Assembly (NCBI GenBank): GCA_965276815.1
Contig: CBDIBE010000011.1
Coordinates: 868,001-932,000 of the forward strand
DNA length: 64,000 nt
DNA from: JAVVHH01 sp965276815
GTDB taxonomy: Bacteria > Pseudomonadota > Alphaproteobacteria > Acetobacterales > Acetobacteraceae
Direction: 5' to 3'
Of this stretch, positions 44,987-52,765 are shown one piece after another. The position numbers were made by a program, and so were the translations under genes. The first letter of the stretch is position 1; the number at the start of each line of letters is the position of its first letter. The notes under the pieces were generated by a model. That model had not been told where the DNA came from. It was given only the letters and a program-made list of their open reading frames with translations, and ran no database searches.

Positions 44987-45026
44987 TGCTTGTGAACCTG
45001 GCATGCCGTCTGCATGTTCGAGCCCG

Positions 45027-45644
45027 ATGATCAAGATCGTCAGCTGGAACTTGCTGCGCCTCACCGGCGCGAGCTTGGAAGACGTGGTGATACTCGCGCG
45101 CCAGGAGCGGCCGCAGCTCTTGCTGATGCAGGAGGCGACCAAGCGGATCGACGAACTGCCCAAGCGCCTCGGCGGCACCTATCACCGGGTGCTCCAGCCG
45201 GGCCGCATCCATGGGCTGGCGTTCTGGAGCCCGCTGAAGCTGGCCGAGCCCAAGGTGATCCAGCTTCCTGCCGGCGCGATGTTTCAGCGCGTCGCGCAGC
45301 TTATCGATCTCGGCCCCTTCACTGTCGCCAACGTGCACCTCTCGCACGGGCAGTTGCTGAACCGCCGGCAGCTCCGCTGTGTCGCCAAGATGCTCCCGCC
45401 GCGGGCCGCCGTGCTCGGCGACTACAATCTCGTCGGCCCCACCATGCTGCGCGGTTTCCGCGACGTCGGCCCGCGCGAGCCGACGCACAACGCGGCCGAC
45501 GTCATTCCCCTGCGCATCGACCGCTGCCTGGTGCGCGGCCTGATTTGCGGCAACGTCCACGCCCTGCACCGCAGCTCGAGCGATCACCGGCCCATCGTCG
45601 TCCGCCTCGCCACGCCCGACATGCGCCTCTCGCTCGCCGCCTGA
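45027..45644 (+). CDS. Endonuclease/exonuclease/phosphatase family protein, cytosolic
   Basis: Protein of 205 aa with the EEP fold: IKIVSWNLLRLTGA, LMQEATKRID, NVHLSHGQLL, the VLGDYNLVGP active-site turn and SSSDHRPIVVRLA. No signal peptide. The ATG at 45027 lies right before the conserved IVSWN strand. It starts 40 bases after the PLD-type gene on the same strand; the pair may act in phospholipid metabolism (inference). Confidence 0.85.
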   Translation: MIKIVSWNLLRLTGASLEDVVILARQERPQLLLMQEATKRIDELPKRLGGTYHRVLQPGRIHGLAFWSPLKLAEPKVIQLPAGAMFQRVAQLIDLGPFTVANVHLSHGQLLNRRQLRCVAKMLPPRAAVLGDYNLVGPTMLRGFRDVGPREPTHNAADVIPLRIDRCLVRGLICGNVHALHRSSSDHRPIVVRLATPDMRLSLAA

Positions 45645-45646
45645 AC

Positions 45647-47260
45647 CTACGAACACTTCTGCTCGGTATAGCGGCCGAGGCCGTCCCATTCGTAGACGTG
45701 CCGCCCCGGCATACGGCACGCCAGGGCCACGGCGTTCGGCGCGGTGCCGTTCCCGTAGAGCACCGGCGCGGCATAATCCATGTCGTTCCGGGTGAAGTCT
45801 TCCGGGTACATGTAAATGGGCAGCGACTGCCACCGCCAGCCAATGAACGGCCGCTTCGGCACCAATACCACCGCAGGCTCGGATGGCGGCGCCGTGGCGT
45901 AGACCTCGCGCCGCGCGTCGATATAGACCCGCGTCACCAGGCACAGCACCACCAGAGACCCGGCGCAGTAGGCAAAGCTCGTCCAGGCATAAGCCGCGAT
46001 CCGCTCGCCATCCGTCCGCTCGCGATCCCCCCGCAAGCCGGACATGATCGTCAGGATCACCGGCGGCCAACCGAAGAACCAGTAGCGCGGACCGTAGCGA
46101 TGGCCGCCATTATCTGGCTGCAGGAAATAAAATGCGATCGCCACCGGCAATAGCACGTCGAAGAACCGCAACGTGCCACGCCGCCATTTCACCCCGAGCG
46201 CCAGCACATAAGGCGGGATCAGGGCAAGCCCCGCATACTCGGCCAGCTCGCCCGACCAGATCGCGGCGTGCAGCAGACCACGGTCCGGGCTGTGCTGCCC
46301 GTCATCACCGAAACCCCACAGGCCGAGATGATAGTACGGGTTAGCCCAGCTATAGGGCAGCAACAAAGCATGGCCGGTAATGTCGTAATTATAATACAAA
46401 AGGAACAGGATCGACGGAATCGCGCCGATGCCCGTGAATACGAGTTCCGGCAACGCCTTGGACCGCCGCAGGCAGAACCGCTCGATCACATAGACGGCGG
46501 CCACTTCAGCGCAGGTTTCGTAGCGAATTTGCAACAGAATCGAGAAAAACACCCCGATCAGCAGCGGCTTCCAGACCGCCGGGCGCGCATCGTCCGACAG
46601 CCGCGTCCAGGCGATCAGCGCGACCAAGGCGCCGGTCGCCGCGTGCGGGTAGAGCGAGGCGCCGTTGAACAGGATGAAAGGCGAAAACAGGATCATCGCC
46701 AAACCAACGGCCTGCAGCCCGGCCGACACCTCGAGCAGCCGAAGCGTGCGGAGCAGGGCATAGCCCATCAGCGCCGTCATCACCGGGCTGGCGAGCTGTT
46801 CCAAGCCGATCGACTTGAAGATCGCGATCACTGCCGGCCAGCCGGGCGCGTAATAGGCGAAGGTTTTTCCGTCGATAGTCGGGATGTGCCACGTCGCGAA
46901 TAGCGGTGCATCCGGCGGCGCCGGATTCCACAGCCGGCCGTGCAGCAGCGTGTCCGCCAGGTAGCTGTAGCCGTATTCGTCGCCGGAGTTGGGCCAAGCG
47001 GCACCCGAGATCCACCCCACCAACAGGCAGAGCACGAAAGCGGCCACGATCACTGCCCATGGGGACACTTTCGGCAGCGACAACCGCCGCCGCATCAGCA
47101 CCTGCGCGCAGAGCAGCGAGAACAGCCCCATAGCGAACGGCCAGATCGCCCGCCACAGCGTCATTTGAAACGGGCTGAACCGTGTCTCGATCAGGGCCGC
47201 CGCGGCGCCAAGCGCGGCCGCGATGACCGCGACGAGCGCCACGCCAGATCTCAGCTTCAT
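45647..47260 (-). CDS. Polytopic membrane protein, GT-C-like
   Basis: Membrane protein of 537 aa with about ten to twelve hydrophobic segments. A first periplasmic loop carries NSGDEYGYSYLADTLLHGR, an acidic loop like that of GT-C glycosyltransferases that use lipid-linked sugars. The C-terminal 80 residues are soluble. It ends 2 bases from the EEP gene on the other strand. The neighbourhood (LysE, GtrA, GT2, another membrane protein) supports a role in envelope glycan modification; no named family. Confidence 0.75.
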   Translation of the reverse strand: MKLRSGVALVAVIAAALGAAAALIETRFSPFQMTLWRAIWPFAMGLFSLLCAQVLMRRRLSLPKVSPWAVIVAAFVLCLLVGWISGAAWPNSGDEYGYSYLADTLLHGRLWNPAPPDAPLFATWHIPTIDGKTFAYYAPGWPAVIAIFKSIGLEQLASPVMTALMGYALLRTLRLLEVSAGLQAVGLAMILFSPFILFNGASLYPHAATGALVALIAWTRLSDDARPAVWKPLLIGVFFSILLQIRYETCAEVAAVYVIERFCLRRSKALPELVFTGIGAIPSILFLLYYNYDITGHALLLPYSWANPYYHLGLWGFGDDGQHSPDRGLLHAAIWSGELAEYAGLALIPPYVLALGVKWRRGTLRFFDVLLPVAIAFYFLQPDNGGHRYGPRYWFFGWPPVILTIMSGLRGDRERTDGERIAAYAWTSFAYCAGSLVVLCLVTRVYIDARREVYATAPPSEPAVVLVPKRPFIGWRWQSLPIYMYPEDFTRNDMDYAAPVLYGNGTAPNAVALACRMPGRHVYEWDGLGRYTEQKCS

Positions 47261-47270
47261 GCCCGGCCTG

Positions 47271-47888
47271 CTATTTCGAGCGATGCAGCGCGAGCCCGAG
47301 GCCCGCCCCGATCAGCACGGCGCCGGATGCCCGGTTGCGCAGCCGGGCCCGCGTCCCGAGCACACTCCGCAACCGCGCCGCCGTGAGCGCCCACAAACAA
47401 TCGATCACGACGGCGATCAATAGATAGAGCACCGCCAGCACCAGCAGTTGCGGGCCGGGTGGGGCGTCTTGCGTGATGAATTGCGGGAAGAACGCGCCGT
47501 AGAATAGCAGCGTCTTCGGGTTGGTCAGCGAAACGGCTGCCGCGCGCCCAAAGATGCGGCCGAGCGAGCGCGGCTGCGGCCGAACCCCAGCAAGATCGGC
47601 CGGGACCGCCCGCCATTGCTGGATCCCCAGCATGATTAGATACGCCACCCCCGCCCAGCGAATCCAATCGAACCATTGGCCCAGATGCCCGACCAGTTCG
47701 GCCATGCCGAACGCCACCAGGGCTAGTTGCAGCATGCTGGCCGTGCTGGTCGCCAGTACCGTGAGCACCCCCCAGCGCGCGCCAAAGGCGAGGCTGTTGG
47801 CCACGATCAACGCCACATTCGGCCCCGGAATCAGCATCAGGACCGCGGTCGCCAGCACGAACGTTGGCAAAAGATGCGGGTCGGGCAT
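47271..47888 (-). CDS. LysE-family amino-acid exporter
   Basis: Inner-membrane exporter of 205 aa with five to six hydrophobic segments. Signature PGPNVALIVANSLAFGARWG near residues 21-40 and the LTNPKTLLFYGAFFPQFI block are typical of RhtB/LysE carriers. Substrate unknown, probably an amino acid or homoserine lactone. It sits between two genes of probable glycan modification without evident functional link, and its start lies 2 bases from the GtrA gene. Confidence 0.92.
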   Translation of the reverse strand: MPDPHLLPTFVLATAVLMLIPGPNVALIVANSLAFGARWGVLTVLATSTASMLQLALVAFGMAELVGHLGQWFDWIRWAGVAYLIMLGIQQWRAVPADLAGVRPQPRSLGRIFGRAAAVSLTNPKTLLFYGAFFPQFITQDAPPGPQLLVLAVLYLLIAVVIDCLWALTAARLRSVLGTRARLRNRASGAVLIGAGLGLALHRSK

Positions 47889-47890
47889 GG

Positions 47891-48340
47891 CTAGGCGGCC
47901 CGCCGGGGCGTGGTCCGGAAAGCCCAGAACTTAAGGACTCCGTAATTTGTCACCGCCACCATGAGCGCGATCAGAAAATAGGCGACCATCGGATGGGCTC
48001 GGATCGGCGCGGGGAACAGCTCGGCCACCACCAAGGCCAGCGCATTTCCGAGCAGTTGCGTCCCGGCATAGCGCGGGAAAGCCGAGATGTGGTTCCGGTC
48101 GGAGCGGAAGGTGAACCGCCGCTGCGCCAGGTAGGTCGGCGGCACCAGGATGATCAGCGTCCACACGATGGAGAGGCTCGGGCGCATGCCGGCGCGCGTG
48201 AACAGCACGTTCAGCACCAAGTAGAACGCCGCGCTGATGCCGCCCACCAGCAGGAAGGCCACGATCTCCCGCAGCCGCTCGTCCGCCGCGACCCGGCGCA
48301 AGCGTCCGTTCCGCACGCTATCGATGATTGCCACGGTCAT
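47891..48340 (-). CDS. GtrA-family membrane protein
   Basis: Protein of 149 aa with four hydrophobic segments. The pattern EIVAFLLVGGISAAFYLVLN, followed by QRRFTFRSDR and a final MVAYFLIALMVAVTNYGVLK, fits GtrA, thought to flip undecaprenyl-phosphate-linked sugars. The GT2 glycosyltransferase starting at 48473 on the opposite strand is a natural partner. ATG at 48340 is preferred over an upstream start in a poor context. Confidence 0.88.
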   Translation of the reverse strand: MTVAIIDSVRNGRLRRVAADERLREIVAFLLVGGISAAFYLVLNVLFTRAGMRPSLSIVWTLIILVPPTYLAQRRFTFRSDRNHISAFPRYAGTQLLGNALALVVAELFPAPIRAHPMVAYFLIALMVAVTNYGVLKFWAFRTTPRRAA

Positions 48341-48472
48341 CCTGCCTCTTGGGGGTGGTCGAGCCGCAGCCAATGGCAGAAACCCCCTGCAAAACCAACC
48401 CCCATCACTGCCTCCCGTTGCCTAGAAGCTGTCCCTTGCTTATAGGCTGCGCGCGCGGCCAAGGATTCCAGC

Positions 48473-49645
48473 ATGGACGACGTCAAAGTTCAGCCTCTCG
48501 AACTGACTATTCTCATGCCTTGCCTTAACGAAGCGGAAACGCTGGCCGTCTGCATTCGCAAAGCGCAGGGTTTTCTCGATCGCACCGGCATCGCCGGCGA
48601 GGTGGTCATCGCCGATAATGGCAGCACGGACGGCTCGCAGGCCATCGCGACCGGGCTGGGCGCCAGGGTGGTGCCGATCCCGGCTCGCGGCTACGGCGCC
48701 GCGTTGATCGGCGGTATTCGCGCCGCCCACGGCCGCTACGTCATCATGGGCGACAGCGACGACAGCTACGATTTCAGCAGGCTGGACGATTTCGTGGCCG
48801 CGTTGCGTGATGGCTGGCAGCTCGTCATGGGCAACCGTTTCCGCGGCGGGATCGAGCCCGGTGCAATGCCGCCCTTGCACCGCTATCTGGGCAATCCGGT
48901 GCTGAGCGCGGCCGGCCGGGTCCTCTATGGCAGCCCCGCGGGCGACTTTCACTGCGGTCTACGCGGTTTCAGTCGTGACGCGATGCTCGGCCTAGGCCTC
49001 AACCTGCCAGGGATGGAATTCGCCAGCGAGATGGTGGTCAAGGCGACCATCCAGAAGCTGCGGATCACCGAGGTCCCCACCACGCTCTCCAAGGACGGGC
49101 GTTCGCGCCCGCCACATTTGCGGAGCTGGCGGGATGGCTGGCGGCATCTGCGCTTCCTGCTGCTGCTCAGCCCGCGCTGGGTGTTCCTCTACTCCGGGGC
49201 GGCCATGTTCGCTATCGGCGTGCTCGCGATGCTGCTGCTCGATGTCGGGCCGGTCCGGTTGTTCGGCGCGACCTTCGACATCCACAGCCTGCTCTACGCC
49301 TCGCTGCTGGTCGTGGTCGGCTATCAATCAATTTTGTTCTGGATCTTCTGCAAGACGCTGAACATGAGCGTCGGCATGCTCTCGCCCGATCCCTCCTTCG
49401 TGCGGCTGCACGACCAGCTCACGCTCGAGCGCAGCCTGCTGTTCGCGCTGGCTTTGCTGATCCTCGGCCTGGGATTGGGCATTTCCGCCACGCTGGATTG
49501 GGGACGGACCGGGTTCGGCGCGCTCTCGCCCGAGTTCACGATGCGGCTCGCAATCCCCTCGGCCACGCTGATCCTGCTCGCGGTCTCCACTGCGTCGATG
49601 GCGTTTTTCCTCAGCTTCCTGCGCCTGGTGCAACGGACCGAGTAG
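48473..49645 (+). CDS. Family 2 glycosyltransferase, GtrB/DPM1-like with membrane tail
   Basis: Protein of 390 aa. Residues 1-230 form a GT-A domain: LTILMPCLNEAETLAVCIRK, DNGSTDGSQ, the DXD-type DSDDSYDF and GLRGFSRDAM. Four hydrophobic segments follow from residue about 240 (FLLLLSPRWVFLYSGAAMFA onwards). Such enzymes charge undecaprenyl or dolichyl phosphate with a sugar. It is divergent from gtrA and is followed after 1 base by another membrane protein gene, as in gtrABC-type modification clusters. Confidence 0.9.
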   Translation: MDDVKVQPLELTILMPCLNEAETLAVCIRKAQGFLDRTGIAGEVVIADNGSTDGSQAIATGLGARVVPIPARGYGAALIGGIRAAHGRYVIMGDSDDSYDFSRLDDFVAALRDGWQLVMGNRFRGGIEPGAMPPLHRYLGNPVLSAAGRVLYGSPAGDFHCGLRGFSRDAMLGLGLNLPGMEFASEMVVKATIQKLRITEVPTTLSKDGRSRPPHLRSWRDGWRHLRFLLLLSPRWVFLYSGAAMFAIGVLAMLLLDVGPVRLFGATFDIHSLLYASLLVVVGYQSILFWIFCKTLNMSVGMLSPDPSFVRLHDQLTLERSLLFALALLILGLGLGISATLDWGRTGFGALSPEFTMRLAIPSATLILLAVSTASMAFFLSFLRLVQRTE

Positions 49646-49646
49646 G

Positions 49647-51017
49647 ATGCCAGCCGGCCGACTGACCGCGGCCATCCTTCCGATCCTGATCTCGGCGGCG
49701 CTGCTGCTCTGGCCCGCCGTGCTGAACGGCTACCCGCTGCTGTTCGGGGATAGCGGGGTGTATGTCGGTGATGGCATCAACCTGCACATGAGCTGGGCGC
49801 GCCCACTATTCTACGGCCTGTTCATGCTCCCGCTGCACCTCAAGACCACGGTTTGGCCCGTTGTCGTCGTCCAGGCGCTGATCACGGCCGCGGTGCTGCA
49901 CTTGGTGGTCCGGTGCTTCTTGCCCGGTCTCGGCGCCTGGGTCCTGGTGGCGTTGGCCGTGGTGCTGACGACCTGCACCTCGCTCCCGTGGTTCGTCTCG
50001 CAGATCATGCCGGACATTTTCGGCAGCCTCATGCTGCTGACGCTCGCCATGCTCATCCTGGTGCCGGCCCGGCTCCCAGCGTTCGGGCAGGTCGTCGCGG
50101 TCCTGTTCGCCGCCGGGTGCGTCGCCATGCACCAGAGCTTCCTGCCCGTCGCGCTGGCCGCGCTGCCCGTGCTGTGGCTGACCAGGCTTTGGGTGGGCGA
50201 CCGGCTCCGCTGGAGCGACCTGTTGCGCGGCGTCGCGGTCCCTGCGCTGGCGCTCGCCGCCGCGATCGGCGCCAACGCCGCGCTCACCGGCCAGGCCTCC
50301 CCATCGCCATACGGCAAGCTCTTCCTCCTCACGCGTGTCCTGATCGATGGACCGGGTCAGCGCGCGCTCGACCGCGCCTGCCCGCAGCCCGGCTGGACCC
50401 TCTGCGCCTTCAAGGACAAGCTGCCGGACACGCCGGAGGCGATCCAATTCGGCGATGACGGCCTGATCGCCCGCGCCGGCGGCTACCGAGCCGTCGCCCC
50501 GCAGGCCTGGCCAATCATCCTCTCGGCCGTGCGCGCCGAGCCTGGCACGATGCTGATCGACGCGCTGCGCAACACCGCCTGGCAGTTCTTCTCGTTCCAG
50601 ACCGGCGACGGCCTCATCGTGCCGATGCCAGACTTGCTCAAGAACTGGCAGGCCGATTTCCCGCCCGCAGAGGTCGCCCGTTTCCATGCCAGCAAGCAAT
50701 ACCGCCTCGTGCATTTCCTGCCGGACTGGCTGCAAGCGGTGCATCTTGGCGTGGCCGGCGTCACTCTCGTCGTGCTGGCAGCCGGCACGATCGTCGTGCT
50801 GCGCCGGCGGGAGACGCTGGGCGGCCTCTACGCGGCCATCAGCGCCACATTGCTGGTGAACGCGGTCGTCGCCGGAGCGCTTTCGGGCGTTTATGACCGC
50901 TATCAGAGCCGGTTCGTCTGGCTTTCGACCTTCGCCGCCTTGCTCATGCTGCTCGCTTGGTGGCGCCGGCTCTATCGCGACCGGATCGGCGCGGCGGCGC
51001 TCATGGAAGGCGGATAG
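49647..51017 (+). CDS. Polytopic membrane protein downstream of GT2
   Basis: Membrane protein of 456 aa with about nine or ten hydrophobic segments. Residues 30-60 contain YPLLFGDSGVYVGDGINLHM with an acidic pair in the first loop, and a long soluble insertion spans about 215-355. Overall layout resembles GtrC/GT-C-like acceptor enzymes. It follows the GT2 gene with no gap and so probably uses its lipid-linked sugar. The 3' end overlaps the opposite cyclase gene by 46 bases. I do not recognise a named family. Confidence 0.75.
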   Translation: MPAGRLTAAILPILISAALLLWPAVLNGYPLLFGDSGVYVGDGINLHMSWARPLFYGLFMLPLHLKTTVWPVVVVQALITAAVLHLVVRCFLPGLGAWVLVALAVVLTTCTSLPWFVSQIMPDIFGSLMLLTLAMLILVPARLPAFGQVVAVLFAAGCVAMHQSFLPVALAALPVLWLTRLWVGDRLRWSDLLRGVAVPALALAAAIGANAALTGQASPSPYGKLFLLTRVLIDGPGQRALDRACPQPGWTLCAFKDKLPDTPEAIQFGDDGLIARAGGYRAVAPQAWPIILSAVRAEPGTMLIDALRNTAWQFFSFQTGDGLIVPMPDLLKNWQADFPPAEVARFHASKQYRLVHFLPDWLQAVHLGVAGVTLVVLAAGTIVVLRRRETLGGLYAAISATLLVNAVVAGALSGVYDRYQSRFVWLSTFAALLMLLAWWRRLYRDRIGAAALMEGG

Positions 51018-51958
51018 GCCGGAACCTCGACCGAACCCTCATCCTTCACCCTCGGTTCCGGCCACGAAATCACCTGGTAGCGCAGCGCGGTCGGCGAGCC
51101 CGGAGTCGGCGCCTCGCCCAATCCGAGCGTCCCTGACCCGGCGATCACGTGATTGCCATAATGCACGAAAACCTGCGATCCGGTGTCGGGAACGACATGG
51201 GTCCCATTGGCGCTCTGATCGATGAAAACGAAGCGGCCGTTGCGATACTCCGCCCGCGCATGCAGCCGCGAGACAATCGCCTGGGGAATCACCACGTCGT
51301 TGTCCTCGCCGCGGCCGATGGTCAGCGACGGTTGCGCCTCGGTGAGCGCCGCAAACACGTCGCCGACGCCGAGGATCAATCGCGGGCCTTCGCCGGATTC
51401 GCGCTGAGGCCGCGGCACGCGCTGCATCAGGGTCGCGTCATCGGCTTTCCAGATCAGTTCGAACACTTCGATTGGCTCACGCTTGCCCTTGAGCTGCGCG
51501 TAGTCGATCAGACGGCAGGCGGCCCGCCAAACGGGCGAGGCGAGCGCGACCGTCGCGCCCGTCGTAAGGATCTGCCCGGCTTTGGCCAGGGTGACCATCC
51601 GGTTGGCGATGTTCACCGCATCGCCGGTCGGGTCCCTGCCCTCCTCGATCAGCACCGGCCCGAAATGCACGCCGACATGGATCGCGAGGCGGCGGCCGTT
51701 CACCGGAAGATCGCCAGTGATCGCCTCCTGCATGCCGCAGGCCGCTTCCATCGCGGCGTCGGCGGTGGGGAACGTGCTGTAGACCTCGTCGCCGATGATC
51801 GTCACCAGGCTGCCGCCGTGTTTCAGCGTGACCCCGACCATGCTGGCAACGCAGCGGCGTACAATCTCTCGCGCGCGCTCGTCGCCAAGCGCCTCGTAGA
51901 GCTTCGTACTGTCCACCACGTCTGCGAACAGGATGGCAAGTTCGGCGCGTCGGTGCAT
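50972..51958 (-). CDS. Class III nucleotide cyclase with C-terminal FHA domain
   Basis: Protein of 328 aa. The cyclase domain (about 10-170) has metal-binding Asp in LAILFADVVDST and TIIGDEVYSTF, and the DPTGDAVNIANRM segment with the ribose and transition-state Asn/Arg pattern. The FHA domain (about 220-300) has LTIGRGEDNDVVIP and SRLHARAEYRNGR, binding phosphothreonine. It could make cAMP in response to a phosphoprotein (inference). No membrane part. The two domains are usually found in the order FHA-cyclase; here FHA is last. Confidence 0.87.
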   Translation of the reverse strand: MHRRAELAILFADVVDSTKLYEALGDERAREIVRRCVASMVGVTLKHGGSLVTIIGDEVYSTFPTADAAMEAACGMQEAITGDLPVNGRRLAIHVGVHFGPVLIEEGRDPTGDAVNIANRMVTLAKAGQILTTGATVALASPVWRAACRLIDYAQLKGKREPIEVFELIWKADDATLMQRVPRPQRESGEGPRLILGVGDVFAALTEAQPSLTIGRGEDNDVVIPQAIVSRLHARAEYRNGRFVFIDQSANGTHVVPDTGSQVFVHYGNHVIAGSGTLGLGEAPTPGSPTALRYQVISWPEPRVKDEGSVEVPAYPPSMSAAAPIRSR

Positions 51959-52027
51959 CGGCCGCCTAAGTCGATTCGACCGCGCAGGCATAGTCCCGTA
52001 CGCGGCCGGGATGCAACGCAACTGCGG

Positions 52028-52765
52028 CTATGCTGCCTGATGGATCTCCATCTCGCCCAGATAAGCCTGGCGGATGTCCTCGTTTTCGCGCAGCTCGGCC
52101 GCCGTGCCGGACAGCACCACCACCCCGGTCTGCAGCACATAGGCCCGGTGCGCGATCTGCAGCGCCATGGCGGCGTTCTGCTCCACCATGAAGATCGTCG
52201 TGCCCTGGCGGTTGATCTCCTGGATGATGTCGAACACCTGCTCGACATAGAGTGGCGAGAGGCCCATCGACGGCTCGTCCATGCAGATCAGCCGCGGCCT
52301 GGCCATCAACGCGCGCCCGATGGCCACCATCTGCTGCTCGCCGCCCGAAAGCGTGCCCGCAACCTGCGATCGCCGCTCCTTGACGCGAGGGAATAGCGAA
52401 TAGACCCGCTCCAGATCCTGCTCGAACTCCGGCCCGCGCGACCGCGTATAGGCGCCCATCTCCAGGTTCTCGTAGACCGACATGCGCGGGAACAGCCGCC
52501 GCGCCTCGAGCACCGGCGCAATCCCGCGCGACACCCTCGCACTCGTGGAAAGCCGCTCGATCGGCTTGCCCTCGAACAGCACGGTGCCGGTTGTCGGCCG
52601 CACCACACCCATGATCGTCTTCATGGTGGTGGACTTGCCGCAAGCATTGCCGCCCAGCAGCGAGACGATCTCGCCCTGGCCGATCGTGTAGTTCACGTCC
52701 TTCAGGACGTGCAGGTCGCCGTAATGCGTGTTGACGTCGCGGAATTCGAGGAGCGGCTCACGCAA
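52028..52765 (-). CDS. livF: Branched-chain amino-acid-type ABC ATPase LivF
   Basis: ATPase of 245 aa. Walker A reads LLGGNACGKSTTMKTIMG instead of the usual GPNGAGKST, but all key positions are kept. LivF traits are ISRGIAPVLEARRLFPRM-like RGIAPVLEARRLF, signature LSGGEQQMVAIGRALMARP and CMDEPSMGLSPLYVEQ. It overlaps the fused LivM-LivG gene by 8 bases. Confidence 0.92.
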   Translation of the reverse strand: MREPLLEFRDVNTHYGDLHVLKDVNYTIGQGEIVSLLGGNACGKSTTMKTIMGVVRPTTGTVLFEGKPIERLSTSARVSRGIAPVLEARRLFPRMSVYENLEMGAYTRSRGPEFEQDLERVYSLFPRVKERRSQVAGTLSGGEQQMVAIGRALMARPRLICMDEPSMGLSPLYVEQVFDIIQEINRQGTTIFMVEQNAAMALQIAHRAYVLQTGVVVLSGTAAELRENEDIRQAYLGEMEIHQAA

